From: Liolophura sinensis
Lineage: Eukaryota > Mollusca > Polyplacophora > Chitonida > Chitonidae
NCBI RefSeq assembly: GCF_032854445.1
Contig: NC_088306.1
Coordinates: forward strand, 9,016,193 to 9,080,192
DNA length: 64,000 bases
Reading direction: 5' to 3'
Part shown: in pieces, positions 40,226-52,502 of the stretch
How positions within the stretch are numbered: the first letter of the stretch is position 1
Layout: the number at the start of each line of letters is the position of its first letter
Translations under genes and position numbers: made by a program
Notes under the pieces: generated by a model
Seen by the model: the letters and a program-made list of their open reading frames with translations, nothing else
Told to the model about the DNA's origin: nothing
The model's database searches: none

Positions 40226-41140
40226 CTTCTGGCAATGTGATTGCCTACAAGGGTTTCCGCTACACGTAGGCCCGCTCGTTTTCTACTGACAACACGATAG
40301 TCTGCTTGATTTCTGCTGGCAACATGATGATCAGCTTGATTTTTACTGGCAACACGATAGTCTGCTTGATTTCTGCTGGCAATATGATGATCAACTTGAT
40401 TTCTACTGGCAATATAATGGCCTACAAGGGTTTCGTCTGGCAACATGATGGTGTACTTGTTTTCTACTGGCAACACGATAGTCTGCTTGATTTCTGCTGG
40501 CAACATGATGATCAGCTTGATTTCTACTGGCAATATAATGGCCTACAAGGGTTTCGTCTGGCAACATGATGGTGTACTTGTTTTCTACTGGCAACACGAT
40601 AGTCTGCTTGATTTCTACTGGTAATACGATGTTCACCTTGATTTCTGCTGGCAATGTGATGGTCAACTTGATTTCTACTGGCAATATAATGGCCTACAAG
40701 GGTTTCGTCTGGCAACATGATGGTGTACTTGTTTTCTACAGGCAACACGATAGTCTGCTTGATTTCTGCTGGCAATGTGATGGTCAACTTGATTTCTACT
40801 GGCAATATAATGGCCTACAAGGGTTTCGTCTGGCAACATGATGGTGTACTTGTTTCCTACTGGCAACACGATAGTCTGCTTGATTTCTGCTGGCAATATG
40901 ATGGTCAACTTGATTTCTATTGGCAATATAATGACCTACAAGGGTTTCGTCTGGCAACATGATGGTGTACTTGTTTTCTACTGGCAACACGATAGTCTGC
41001 TTGATTTCTACTGGTAATACGATGTTCACCTTGATTTCTGCTGACAACATGATGATCAACTAGCTTTCTACTGGCAACATGACGGTCTACTTGTTTTGTA
41101 CTGGCTACACGATAGTCTACTGGATTACTATTGGCATTAT
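40226..41140. repeat. 30-bp minisatellite with 121/151-bp higher-order units
   Basis: Monomers of about 30 bp follow TTGATTTCTGCTGGCAACAT plus GATGATCAGC. One variant monomer (CCTACAAGGGTTTCGTCTGG) starts at 40421, 40542, 40693, 40814 and 40935, spaced 121, 151, 121 and 121 bp. So four or five distinct monomers form a unit that was itself copied. On the minus strand each monomer gives ten residues, but 121 is not a multiple of three, so the frame breaks every unit. Confidence 0.92.
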
Positions 41141-42089
41141 GAAAGAGCACTGCTTTGAGGGCATTAAAACCCAGGAGTCATTGCTTTGTACACCACGATA
41201 ATGTTTCATAATTATGGTTCATAACTACCTCTGTTTCCACGGCATTAGGAGATTAATGCGACAAAGAAGAATTATCAACAAAGAGACTTGTGACACTTAT
41301 ATCATTTGCAAACGCTTCACACGTATTGGTAACATCTTGATCTATACTTGCTTCCATGAATCATATCATTATATTACTTCAAACTTATTAAAATCATATC
41401 ATTATATTATTTCAAACCCATTAATTACATCAGGACCAAAATTTTGTTAACGTGAACAAATTCCCAGAAAAACCTGCTGTAAAATGCGACCTTCCATGTA
41501 AACGCCTGCCTATATGGACAGTGGCATCTTGATGAACTATGGTCATTAGTAAAGGGCTTGTGATATCCATGAAAAGGATCCTCTAAATGAAAACTTAGCA
41601 ATGCAGTACATCCAATATCCGTCATCACACCAGACATTTCACCATGACCGAAATCGACGAGGGGCGTCGAGCATGCGCCTCCGACGATCATTAAACGTCG
41701 CCACTCCAGACTGTTTGTTCTGATCTCTGACTTTGACAAATTCTTATAAAACCGATAGATTTACTTTGATTGTAAAGAAATTACCCGGGGTTCTTTTTCT
41801 TTTCTTCTCTCAGATATGAATAGGTCCTTGGTGTCAGGTTGACAAATCCATTTTACTGCCCTTTCTTTATAAGAGCGAGCTCTGTCACATAGCTGGCGTA
41901 GCTATCCACTTATGACTAGGTCGGTGTAATGTGGACAGCTGTAGTGCAGGGCAAACAACAATTCTTGTCGTTGTGCGAGTCAGTAATGTGTAGTAGGAGC
42001 TACAACTACACTGTAATAACAATTTTTTAAGTAATTTGTTGGCTATATGGTGCATTTTCTCGTAGATCTCTTCTAGCTGCGTAGGGATT
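41141..42089. other. Non-coding stretch with one uncertain open frame
   Basis: A minus-strand frame at 41425-41739 is open for 104 codons, but starts at TTG and has no recognised domain and no strong flanking splice signals. I do not call it a gene. Confidence 0.3.
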
Positions 42090-42168
42090 CCTCCCATCAT
42101 AAGGTTGGCTGGCGGTGATGTAAGTGACATAATCCTGAGTTCGATGTAAAACATAAAAACAAAAAACA
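42090..42168 (+). mobile_element. Group A SINE 3' remnant
   Basis: CCTCCCATCATAAGGTTGGC, then GTGATGTAAGTGACATAATC, TGAGTTCGATGTAAAACATA and an A-rich tail match the core with many changes. Confidence 0.45.
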
Positions 42169-42249
42169 AAAGAAATAATCGATCGAGGATCTATAAAAGT
42201 AGAACATCGCCTTAGTGCTGTAAATATACTAATCTATGCCTGGGTAACA

Positions 42250-42420
42250 GCATTCGTATACCAGCCGTCAACCAAGATTCCTGGTTAATAAAAACAAGGC
42301 CAATTCCCAAAACGACGTTTAAAACAAACTACCACAGAACTAAGACAGTATGCAAAGTACGAAAACAGGAAGGGAATCATACAAAGAGAAGTAGTCATCA
42401 GTTTTCAGTGATGTAGGAAA
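42250..42420 (+). repeat. Family E dispersed repeat, copy 2
   Basis: AAGGCCAATTCCCAAAACGA, CGTTTAAAACAAACTACCAC, AGAACTAAGACAGTATGC, AAAGTACGAAAACAGG and AATCATACAAAGAGAAG match 17015-17115 over about 95 bp. It is in the same orientation as copy 1. Confidence 0.6.
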
Positions 42421-42725
42421 AACGCAGGGTATGTTCTAGGCGACTGAGTGAAATCAGTATCTAAACCGTGTACTATGCAACAATACAAGTTGTCGATAAA
42501 ACATATGTGATTCAGTTGTGCTTTGATTGCAACTGTTCATATACCGGTACCCAAATTGTACTGACCTTAACCCCGGGCTAAGACCGAGTACACCAACATA
42601 ATGTGAAGTAACAGCTAAAATGGGTGTACATAATTCTATTGTCAGTTCCTTGTTCTGTAGTCAAGTGCTTGTATTTGTACAGTTCTTTTCGTATATCTGC
42701 TATTGACTATTTGTAAATATATGTA

Positions 42726-43520
42726 ATACGCACTGCAGACCGGGAATATTGATCATACATACCCACAGACAGGGAATGTTGATCAGTCATAATACAGGTG
42801 AAGAATGATGATCACACATACTGCAGACGGGGAATGTGGATAATACACAATGCAGACGGCGAATGTTGATCATGCATACTTCAGGCGGTGAATGTCGATC
42901 ATACATTCGGCAGACCGGAAATGTTGACTATACGTACTACAGGGTGGGGAAGGTTGATCATACATTCTGCAGGTGAGGAATGTGAGTCATACATACTGCA
43001 GACGGGGAATGTTGATCATACATACTGCAAGCGAAGAATGTTGACCATACATACTGTAGAAGGATAAAGTTGATTATACATAATGCGACAAGGAATGTTG
43101 ATCATACATACTGTAGACGGGGGATGGTGATCATTCATACTGCAGGTGGGGACCGTTGATCTTACATACTGCGGGTGTGGAATGCTGATCATACATATCG
43201 CCGACAAGGAATGTTGACCATTCATACTGCATGCGGTGAATGTTGATCATACACACTGCTGACAGAAAATGTTGCTTATTCATATTGTAAAAGGGGAAAT
43301 GTTGATCATGCACAATGCAGACAGGAAATATTGATTAGTCATACTGTAGACGGGGGATGTTGATCATACATACCACAGACAAGTAATGCTGATCATAAAT
43401 ACTGCACAAGAGAAAAGTTGATCATAAGTAGTACATGTGGGGCTGTTGATCATATAGAGGCCTGCCGCAGACGGGGAATGTTCATCCTACACAATGCAGG
43501 CGGAGAATGTTGATGCTGAG
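42726..43520. repeat. 29-bp minisatellite
   Basis: About 27 diverged units of CATACTGCAGACGGGGAATG plus TTGATCATA. Successive GATCA sites are spaced 29-30 bp (for example 42751, 42781, 42810, 42839, 42868, 42897). Each unit tends to keep TGATCA. The minus-strand frames at 43016-43313 are repeat artefacts. Confidence 0.9.
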
Positions 43521-43713
43521 ACGTTAAGAGCTGAACTAACAAAGATTAGTGATCGATGAGTTAATTGACAGATAGATTAAAATTTTTAATCCCGCAGATT
43601 GGTTCCAACATAAGATTGTGTTTCCAAAAGCACACGGAATGACCTCAAAGACATATATATATATATCAGTGCGAGAAGACAATGAAAATATTATCTAGGG
43701 ATCCTGACATATA

Positions 43714-45246
43714 CTATCCAAAAAAAGAAACGCATAGGTGTTTTTGTTTTATTTTAAAATGAAATAAATACATTTTGTCTTCATTTCATGAGCAAAATGT
43801 GTTTTAATATTGTTAATAGTCACAGTTAGCACACATTTTATTCCTCAAAACATTTCTTGTTGAAAATGTTGAGTTTGGAGGCCATTTTTGGAAGAAGTAA
43901 AAAATACAGCACCACACTGCATCACGTGCAGTCTTACACGCCGAACTTATGCATGGGAAGCATGCAGTGTGTGACTATAAAACCGCAACTTCGGGCCGGA
44001 AATCGGCGTCTTTCAAGTGGTGTTTTTCAAGCTGATTCAACATGCCACGTCTTGACACTGTCACAAGAAATATTGCCATTGGAAGGCTTCAAGCTGGAGA
44101 GTCCCAATGGTCCCATTTCTAGGCGTCTACACGTCAGCCAGAGCACGATTTCACGGCTTGCTGCCCGTTACAACAATACTGGGACAACAAATGACCGTCG
44201 GCATTCAGGTCGACCACGTGTCACTACAGCAGCCCAAGATCGCTACATAAGGGTCCTCCATTTGCGTGACCGTTGTGATACAGCTGAAAGCACAGCAGCC
44301 AGCATACCGGGACTGAGGAGGATATCAGGTCAGACAGTGCGGAACAGGCTGAGGGAACATGGACTGAGAGCCAGGAGGCCCTATGTTGGGATCGTGCTGC
44401 GTCCTCACCATCGCGCCAATCGCCTCCGATGGTGTAACAACGTGACTGCATGGAATCTACGCAACTGGCGACGCATTTGGTTCAGTGATGAGTCCAGATT
44501 CCTATTGCAGAGACGTGATGGTAGAAACCGGGTTTACAGACGTGCTCACGAACGTTATGCCCCTAACTGCGTACGCCAAGTGGACAGATTTGGTGGAGGG
44601 AGTGTGATGATGTGGGCAGCAATATCGTATACTGGTCGTACAAATCTTGTCCACGTTCAGGGAAATCTTACGGTCGTACGCTACCGAGACACCATCCTGC
44701 AGCCACACCTCTTACCTGTCATTGACGTTCAGCGGGAGTTGTTCCAGCAGGGACAACGCCAGACCGCACACGGCACGTGTCACAGGGGACTTCCTCGCCG
44801 AAAACAATGTAAATGTGCTACCCTGGCCGTCCCGTTCCCCGGATCTTAACCCAATTGAGCATCTCTGTGATGAACTTGATCGACGTCTACGCCAACGTCA
44901 ACCTCGACCCCAAACGCTTCAAGAGCAAGCTGCATGTTTGCAGGAGGAGTGGCAGAACATTCCCCAGGCCTCTATCCAGCGTCTCATCCAGTTCATGACA
45001 AGGCGTGTCAGAACTGTTATTAGTGCCCGTGGTGGTCACAACAGATACTGACATTCCACTCAAGTGGGAGACTCATTGTGAGTGTCTTACCTCAAGTTGA
45101 TGGCCTTGTTGTCTAGATATGGACCCTTCCTTAATCTGTGTAAAAAAAATATTTGCAGAATAGCAATTCTTATTTAGTTATGCATAATTGAAAAGACTGC
45201 ATCACCTCCGCAAAAAACCGGGTTATGCGTTTCTTTTTTTGGATAG
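43714..45246 (+). mobile_element. Tc1-type DNA transposon (DD34E), 1533 bp
   Basis: The ends at 43714-43736 and 45224-45246 are a perfect 23-bp inverted repeat beginning CTATCCAAAAAAAGAAACGC. TA lies immediately outside at 43712-43713 and 45247-45248, the standard Tc1/mariner target duplication. One transposase gene lies between. Identical ends point to a fairly recent insertion, but the frameshifts make this copy non-autonomous. Confidence 0.95.
44042..45051 (+). pseudogene. Tc1-type transposase, inactivated by two frameshifts
   Basis: Transposase would bind the element ends and catalyse cut-and-paste transposition into TA. The start is taken as the ATG at 44042 (MPRLDTVTRNIAIGRLQAGE), typical for the family. 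The frame then shifts between about 44104 and 44124, after which RRLHVSQSTISRLAARY (helix-turn-helix) and a GRPR motif (SGRPRVTT) follow. WFSDESRF supplies the first catalytic Asp (codon 44487). At about 44748-44752 the frame shifts again at a GGG where GG would keep it open; DNARPHTARV then gives the second Asp (44752). SPDLNPIEHL gives the Glu (44857) after 34 intervening residues, defining DD34E. The gene ends at TGA 45049-45051, about 335 residues, the usual size. Sequence upstream of 44042 that is open in the same frame as the central part is probably untranslated leader. Confidence 0.93.
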
Positions 45247-45248
45247 TA

Positions 45249-48200
45249 TATTATAAACACAATGACTTTTAAAGGGGTGAAAAAAGGATACAGACAAAAT
45301 ATTAATTTTCAATAGTGTAATTTCGTTTTAAATTCAAATTTCCCTCTTCCGGCTCTGTACAGTTCTGAAAGGCTTTATATTGCCTTTTAACGGCCCAGCG
45401 ATTTATTTCAATTCTGATTTTTTTTTGGAAACTACACCGGTAATGAAACAAATCATGAGACAGAAAATGAATTCTGGTCACGACAAAAATGATACGTGGT
45501 CATTGATATACTAGTATGTGATCCCGGATGTGTGGCTGTCTTGAGTATGGAGGAGAGCGAATACAGCCCAAGGAAACATACGAGTCTCAGAAAAATGAAG
45601 AATCAGAGCGCTTTGACATTCTGACAGCCGCGCTGACGCAATGTGAAAATTACATAAATGATATATTGTCAGATTGGATTTCGCAACTGTATTTGTGAAA
45701 ACACTAAGGCGTTTATTCTCTGACAGAGAAAAAAATTCGTTTAGGATTAGATTTCAAATCTTGGCATTCGAAGTGGTAAACAACATTTGTGTTATTATAA
45801 AAGCTGAGCGTCTTGATTGAAGGAATTCAATCTCTGTGTAAGGTAAGTGTGTTTATGGAAACTTGACATATACATTATAAAAAAAGGCTTCCCTCTGATG
45901 AGTCTAACTTATTTCGTAATTTATAAGTGTTCGGCAAGTGTCATGAAACGGAAACAAATATGTATACGAGAGAGTTTGTTGTGGTTTGTTGGATATATGT
46001 ACACGAGTGCGCATGACGCATGTGGCGTACGTGTAAATGTGACCTCATGTGTTAACACCTGCAACCTCCGTTGAGAAAAGAAAGACGGTGCCAATGCTTC
46101 CCGGCTTGAGGCTGACCTCAGACAGAAGATCGTATACCCACCTCCAGGCTGGATAACAGCTGAACTATAATTGGAAAGTATAAGGTCTACTAGGATCTTT
46201 TTCTTTCCATTTTCCATCCAACATTTTTTTTTTTGATTTTCAGTTTTACAGGAGTGTATTTATACGTGTATCTTTCACCATTTTGTGATTTCTTTCTGAG
46301 CCGTATATCACCCCGTGGCCGGAGATGTATTATCGTGCCGTGATTATTGATACCGTTAAAGAAAACATTAACTAATGGTCGGAGAAAAGGTCTTAAAATA
46401 TTAATTTAAAACTGTAAAAAGTTTAAATTTCCATTATACGGTTTTGTAATTTAGCGGCTTTTCACTAATTCCATAAGATGGGCATTACATTTCCTGGGCT
46501 GCTTTCCGATAAATTCCTGCTTTATATGTGCAATAGCATGCAAACTAATAGGCTAATCGCTGTATGATTGATACAAAACTGTTAATCACATGAAGAAATA
46601 GCCATAATGGGCATGTATCAATAAACCAAAGCATGTCGCTAGGAAATCTAAATCCATACTATGAATTCCAGCATGTCTTAAAACAAATGAGATCTGTTTA
46701 TTAGCTCAAAACATCAAGGTTTAGACAAAAATATGATTTCGAAAACATTTCCATGCAACCGTTTCGTCAGGAAATCGTACCAGTTAATGCAAAATGTGCA
46801 ATAAACAGTGTGTTTCATCTTTTAAAGTCTCCTTAAGCAAATAGCTATCCGTCTTTGTGTGTCGCCACAAATCCTGTCTCCAGCACTCAAGCATGGAACC
46901 TTAAAACGGAAAAAAGTTTCTTTTTGTCCAAGATTTGTTGTTTTTTTTTACTTCACGCATGCAAGATTTAATCTTCATCCAAGATTTTTTTCCAGAGTTG
47001 TGTTTTCAACCAAGTTTTTTTTCCTGCAAGATTTTTTTTTTGTCCTGGGCCATTTTTTTTATCATGCTCAAAATTCGAAAGCGTTGACGTCACGTTGAAC
47101 CACTTTTTGACATTAAAGGATACTCGAAACTCTTAGTTTTTATTTCTTCATATGGTACATACGTGGCCTAACATATAAGTACAGGTATAAAAAGTACAAA
47201 AAAGCTTTTCAGCTTTCTTTTTGGGTGGTAAATATGTGCCAGAGGTCAGTTCGGAAATTGAGTGGCCAACAATTTTGTTGGTAGGAGAGTCCGATTCGCG
47301 GGAGCTAAGCTGGTCTCGCGTTCTCAGTATGTGCATCGATGACGGTAATGACGGAAAATATGCATAAAATACTGGGGTTGCTAAGAAATCTAAAATATGC
47401 CCCAAAAATTTCTTCGGTGTGCTAAGAAATCTTGAAGCCTATTACATCTTTGTGAGTGGCTTTATATATGTATATATATACACGCTAATCTTCAGTGCAA
47501 TGTTCACTATCGGTAGTGGGATGCAAGATAACTCAGCAAGAGGACAACCAACTATAACGCACATGACCAATAGAAAAATGAACAAAAAACACGAACTTAA
47601 CATAGCCCCAACTAAATGACTCAAGCCTGATTCGAAAAAGTGGCGTAACCGGTGTGAGGCTACTGGTGTCGAAGAACAGTATTGTTTAAACCAATCCGTA
47701 AGCCAATGCTCGGGCAAAACTGGGCAATGGAGCAGAAAGTCTTGGCGTACACTAAATCTCATTATTCAACAGCGTCTTCGCCAGTTAGGCCTACCGAGCC
47801 GGGTCACGCTTCGTCAGAATAGTTTTCTTTAAGCATTAGCTTTGTTGGAAGAAGAAAAAAGATAATTCTATCTAAGTGTATCTCAGCTAAGTTTCCCTCC
47901 TCACAAAGAGTTCGGATTTACATGACGGCATTGAGCCACTTCATTTTCCGCTGACTGCCTGGGATAATTAAAGGTTAGACATAAAAAATAGAAAAGCGCA
48001 GTAAACTACATCTGAGTAAGTTATCGATGACAGGTGACTTTAGTTGGCCACAAAAGGTGTTAAATCGAAAAGAGACTGCCTGTTTACCTTACACTTCCAT
48101 ATAAATCTACTTTGCACTTCTTTGGCGATAGACGACTTAAAAACCCAAGAGCACATCTTCTTTGGATGAAGGTTAATAAAGAGCGTTGGAGATGATGAGT

Positions 48201-48467
48201 GGCTGTTCATACTCAAGACAATCTCAGAACATTAAAAGGCTGGAGAGAGCCATAATCATCTTTACTACATCCGCCAAAGAAGATTATGCCTTTGTCAGTG
48301 TTTATCTGTCTGTCTGTCAGCAAGTTTACGGGGAAAAGTTATGAACGGGTTTGAATGAAATTTTGTTGAACAGTTTGGCCTTGGGCCAAATATCAACCCA
48401 TTATAGTTGTATGGTGGTAATCCGGATATCCGACAGGATGCAGGAATTGTTTAAGCGATCATCACTA
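45249..48467. other. Non-coding stretch
   Basis: No recognisable exon. A T-rich zone at 46915-47065 repeats CAAGATTTTTTT-like units. CTGTGTAAGGTAAGTGTG at 45833-45850 is a good plus-strand splice-donor match, but no coding exon could be tied to it. A minus-strand ATG frame at 47442-47762 has a hydrophobic stretch and no known domain. Confidence 0.35.
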
Positions 48468-48620
48468 TTAATTTATTTATTTATTTATGTATTTAGTCAT
48501 TTCATTGGTATTTTACGCAGTTCCAAGAATATTTCACTTACACGACGGTGACCAGCATTATGGTGGGAGGAAACCGGGCAGAGACCGGGGGAAACCCACG
48601 ACCATGCGCAAGTTTCATTT
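48468..48620 (-). mobile_element. Group A SINE, 5'-truncated, inverted
   Basis: A reversed tail (TTTATTTATTTATTTATG) is followed by CCAAGAATATTTCACTTACA, CGACGGTGACCAGCATTATG, GTGGGAGGAAACCGGGCAGA and CCCACGACCATGCGCAAG. The tRNA-like head is missing. Confidence 0.8.
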
Positions 48621-48693
48621 AGGTAGGACAAGCATTTCCTAAAACATACCAGTAGTACCTAGATATGTATGTATACTTGCGGTATAACGTGGT

Positions 48694-48905
48694 ACTTGAC
48701 AGTTTTTCAGTCATAAAACGGCGAGGAGTCATTACGTGTGTGTATGTGTGTATGTAGGGTGTTTTCTTCTGGCAGAGCAAGTCCATGCCTCCAAAGTGCT
48801 GCCGTCACTGAAGTATCATGCCGAAGACCCCAATTTGACATCCCACTCTGTCACATTATACTGACACCGGGCCAACCAATGCTGAGCATCAAGCGAGTGA
48901 GCAAC
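48694..48905 (-). mobile_element. Diverged group B-like SINE
   Basis: TTTTTCAGTCATAAAACGGC near the reversed 3' end and CATTATACTGACACCGGGCC, then AACCAATGCTGAGCATCAAG, near the head match the group B body. The middle differs, so it may be an older subfamily. Confidence 0.5.
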
Positions 48906-48947
48906 AGACAATTGTGAAAGTCTTTGATATGACTCTCAATATGCTGT

Positions 48948-49170
48948 TCGCAAGAATATTTCACTTATAGGATGGTAGCCAGGATTATGGTGGGAGAAAA
49001 CCCTGAAGAAAACTCACGACCATCTGCACGTTGCTGCAAGGCCTTCCCTTGTACGACCGGAGAGTAAGCCAGCATGAACTGCAGCTGAACTCACAGCTAC
49101 CGCATTGGTGAGAGGATCTGGGTCACTCCGCTGTGCTAACGCGGTAACCACCAGGCCACGAATGCCCCTC
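48948..49170 (-). mobile_element. Group A SINE, inverted, with head
   Basis: AAGAATATTTCACTTATAGG, AGCCAGGATTATGGTGGGAG, CGACCATCTGCACGTTGCTG, then AACTCACAGCTACCGCATTG and a reversed head GCTAACGCGGTAACCACCAG are all present. The 3' tail is lost. Confidence 0.75.
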
Positions 49171-49579
49171 AGCATACTGTTAAGGAGGTGGTCAAGGTGT
49201 ATTGGTGGTAATTTCACACTCAGATTGGCTTTCTCAGTTGTCTTAGCCGCTGTTCTGAAGATGGTCACAGATTTTTTGGCGTCCAACAAAGAAACTCCAT
49301 TGACCAGTATAATCACATTCCAAAAGTAGCACTGTTTGATTTTTACTAACCTAAGAACATGAACAATATGTAAGAGAAAACCAGAAGTAGAAGTAGAGCA
49401 AAAACATCTACATGTCTTATCAGTTATTACGTCTTATTACATCCATACTCAAGAATGAAAGCATAATAAAAGACAAGCGCAGAAAGATAAAAAAAAAAAT
49501 AATTCGGAAGCTTTATTGACGGATTACGTTTATGCCTTCGGTGTTGATTACTGCTAATGTGTGTAAGTATGTTTTACTT

Positions 49580-49835
49580 AGCCCTCGGTGGCAATGTGAC
49601 TAAATATGAATAAGTTCCTTCTAGATTTCTATGTCTGGATCTCGAGGAACGATGTCACGTGCTCATGTCCAGCTCCACACAGATCGGCTGAGGCCGTCTG
49701 TCAAGAGGTTGACAATGACAAGGTTTCCTCTCGGCTCCACCCAGTTTCCTTCATCTATAAATCTAACAAACTCACACATATTTTAGTATTACGTAAAACA
49801 CCGATATAAAAATAAATAAATAAATAAATAAAAAC
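49580..49835 (+). mobile_element. Old group A/D-like SINE
   Basis: CCCTCGGTGGCAATGTGACT resembles a head. TTTCCTTCATCTATAAATCT, TATTACGTAAAACACCGAT and an AAATAAATAAATAAATAA tail match the shared 3' end of these groups. The middle is poorly conserved. Confidence 0.4.
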
Positions 49836-49889
49836 AGAGAGAAAAGAGTAACTGAGACAGGAAGAAAGGAAGAAGAAACGAAGGAATAT

Positions 49890-50060
49890 CCACGAACGAA
49901 GGAGCAATCAGGAATGAAAGAGCGATCACGAACGAAGCGATCCGGAGCAAAGGAGCGATCACAAACAAAGGAGCGATCAATAACGCAGGAGAGATCAGGA
50001 ACAAAAGAGCGATCACGGACGAAGGAGCAATTACGAAAAAATCGAACAAAGCATAGGATG
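49890..50060. repeat. 18-bp purine-rich minisatellite
   Basis: About eight to nine diverged units of GAGCGATCACGAACGAAG. The period is a multiple of three, so frames stay open on both strands (for example Arg-Ser-Arg-Thr-Lys-Glu). No start context or domain supports coding. Confidence 0.8.
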
Positions 50061-52502
50061 AAGAAACGAAGGAAAGAAGGAGCAAATGAACAAATAAATA
50101 TATACGCAACCAACAAAAAGATTTGAATAGGTGATAACTGAGTTCCTATAGAAATCATACATAAAGTTTAAATTTATATGTTGTAAATGTAGACGCCATT
50201 GTCCATTTGATAGTATCATTCTCTGTAGAGCCATTGGGCAATTATCCACCCAGCTGGATAATTGGCCAATTAACTCGTACTGGCGGTCAACATGGCGACA
50301 CTTGCTCCCTCGACATGAAATCAACATGGCGTGAACTCAACAAGCACCATTCAAGCCGTGATGACAGGTGCCCTGAAGCACTGTATAGTTTACAATCTGC
50401 TTTCATCGCTACAACTGGGGCAGTTCAAACATTGGTGCTCCAACATAGATGTTAATTTGATACTCCCAACGCTTTATATGGGTGTACATAACTGGTGGAT
50501 GAATATAATACCACACACGATGGAGTCCCTATGTAATACACTAAAGTGTGTTAAAACCTTGAAACTTTATGGCAGATGTTATAACTGGAGTCTCCACTTT
50601 CAACTCTTAAAACGTTTTTAAAAGAAAAAGAAATCTCCTCAACAGTGTATTAAGATTTTGAGCCAGATTATAACTTAAGTCTCCACTTTTAACTCCAAAT
50701 ACACTTATGAACAACCGATAACGGCTCAAAAGTGCATAAAGAATTTGAACCGGATATCTCCACTTTTAACGTAGTTTTCAAAAGTTAATTAAAAATTTAT
50801 GTAGCCAGGTACACCGTAACAACTCTAATCTGAACTGAATTAAGTCCCATATGATCCTCTATTAAGGTGAGGTTAGCATTAGAATTTAACTCACATACCT
50901 ACCTTTTAATTCACCTTAATTTAACTTAATTTAATTTATTTTAATAATTTAACAAGCTGAAGTCACGCCCAGCACTAAGACTTAGATCCCCTCAGACAGC
51001 TCCCACCCCCTCAAACCACTTTTAAATTACTTCACATTATCTTCATACGAAATAGCGCTGTAACATATGTTGGTGTGTTTCGGAACACTGCCAGAAATTT
51101 TATTCCTTTAAGACCAAAGAAATTTTTTGATTAACCAAGAAAAAAAGTTTCTCCGAATTGTGTGGCGAATAGTTGCTGCCATAAAAAATTTTATCACCAC
51201 AACACTTTGACCATAATAGTTTTGGTCAATACTAGTAATGTGTGTCGAAAATATTTGTTCAAAAAATCTCGGTTACTTTTATGACCCATAGATTCTTGGT
51301 CAAAACTACCATTAAAATCAACTTAAAATGTATGACACATTCTGGTCGAAAAACTGATTGAGTCGTACAGAGAAGTGTTTAACTCTGCTGTGATAATTTC
51401 AGTCATGTATATAGCTCCGTTAGGCCGAGAATAAAATGGCCGTTTTGAGAAAGACGTACACGTAGCTAATACAGCGCAGCGGTACCCAAATTAGGTGACA
51501 TACTCCCCAGTTTTTCTCCTAGCCTTCTGTGACCACTTCACGTTAAGTTCACGATTTGACATATAGTGGTAATATAATTTGTTACATTTTGAGAATGATA
51601 GCAGCAGGGTGTTTTATAGCCAGATAGAAATGTTTCTACATTAACAAATCATATAAATTCTGGGGTGTACAGAGTGAGGTATTTACTGGATTTGAGACAT
51701 TTCATTTCTTCCGTGTTTCACCCTCTTTAACTTGACTTATGTTTGAATATGTTAATTTTATGGTGCTTTGAAATCGAAAACAAGGGTATGTAACAGTCCA
51801 CTATGCTAGAACGACAGGCAAAAATCTTTGAAACATAACTTTTGAAATCTATTTTAAATTCAATTATAACCTTTATGGTTATTCTTAAAATGTCAGCCTT
51901 ATTCAACTTAAAATACAGCCTAGTAAAAGTATGCTCAATTTTAAAAAGTAGGTATACACAGTAAAAGGTGTCTGTTTTAGTAGCAAATGCCTCGCCAGTT
52001 TGAGTTGTATGTGTATACGACTAAGGGCTATAACGAGTACAAAGACATAATTACATGTACACTCGGTTTGTCCATACATTTCTCTGTTACAGTCTAGAGC
52101 TAATGTAACAGGCCTGTTATGCATATTAGGGAAAGCAGGTACGGTGTACATTTCTACTTGATGTCATCACGACTCCACATTGTCAACCTGTCTTACTGAC
52201 AAGGACCAGGTGCAAAAGTTAATTAATATTTGGCCCAGCCTATATACGGTGGGCGACACGCATAGTTATTACTAAACACTGTAACTGACACATTTACTAA
52301 AGAATCCGTTTGTTTCATGTTTCAAACTCACCACATTCAGTCATAGTCATAGGATATTTCGGCACATTCTGTAACGTTTTGTGACAGGTTTTTATTTTGT
52401 CTTTTTCTTCTTTTTTTTTCTTTTTTTAGACTTTCTAAATTAAAGCACCAGCTACAAGGTCCCAGCACGAAGCTTGAGTTGGGAGCGTAATTCTTTATTC
52501 AT
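50061..52502. other. Non-coding stretch
   Basis: No recognisable exon. At 50540-50790 a roughly 95-bp unit containing AACTGGAGTCTCCACTTTCA recurs about three times with divergence. Positions 50905-50955 are TTAATTTAA-rich. Confidence 0.4.

Noticed and set aside
40126-41150. Several overlapping frames encoding a ten-residue repeat
   Set aside because: The frame changes with each 121-bp unit, different frames are open on both strands, and there is no domain or splice support.
41425-41739. 104-codon minus-strand frame with protein-like composition
   Set aside because: It starts at TTG and has no strong acceptor or donor at its edges and no family I recognise.
42726-43520. Possible CRISPR array
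   Set aside because: Units are contiguous with no unique spacers, the repeats are diverged, no cas genes are present and the DNA is eukaryotic. The same applies to the arrays at 40.2, 59.6 and 61.2 kb.
43857-44041. Upstream in-frame extension of the transposase
   Set aside because: It is open in the frame of the central domain but has no similarity to transposase. The family start MPRLDTVTR is at 44042 in another frame, so this is leader sequence.
45820-45850. Possible 5' exon ending at AAGGTAAGTGTG
   Set aside because: It is an isolated donor match with no coding exon or promoter tied to it.
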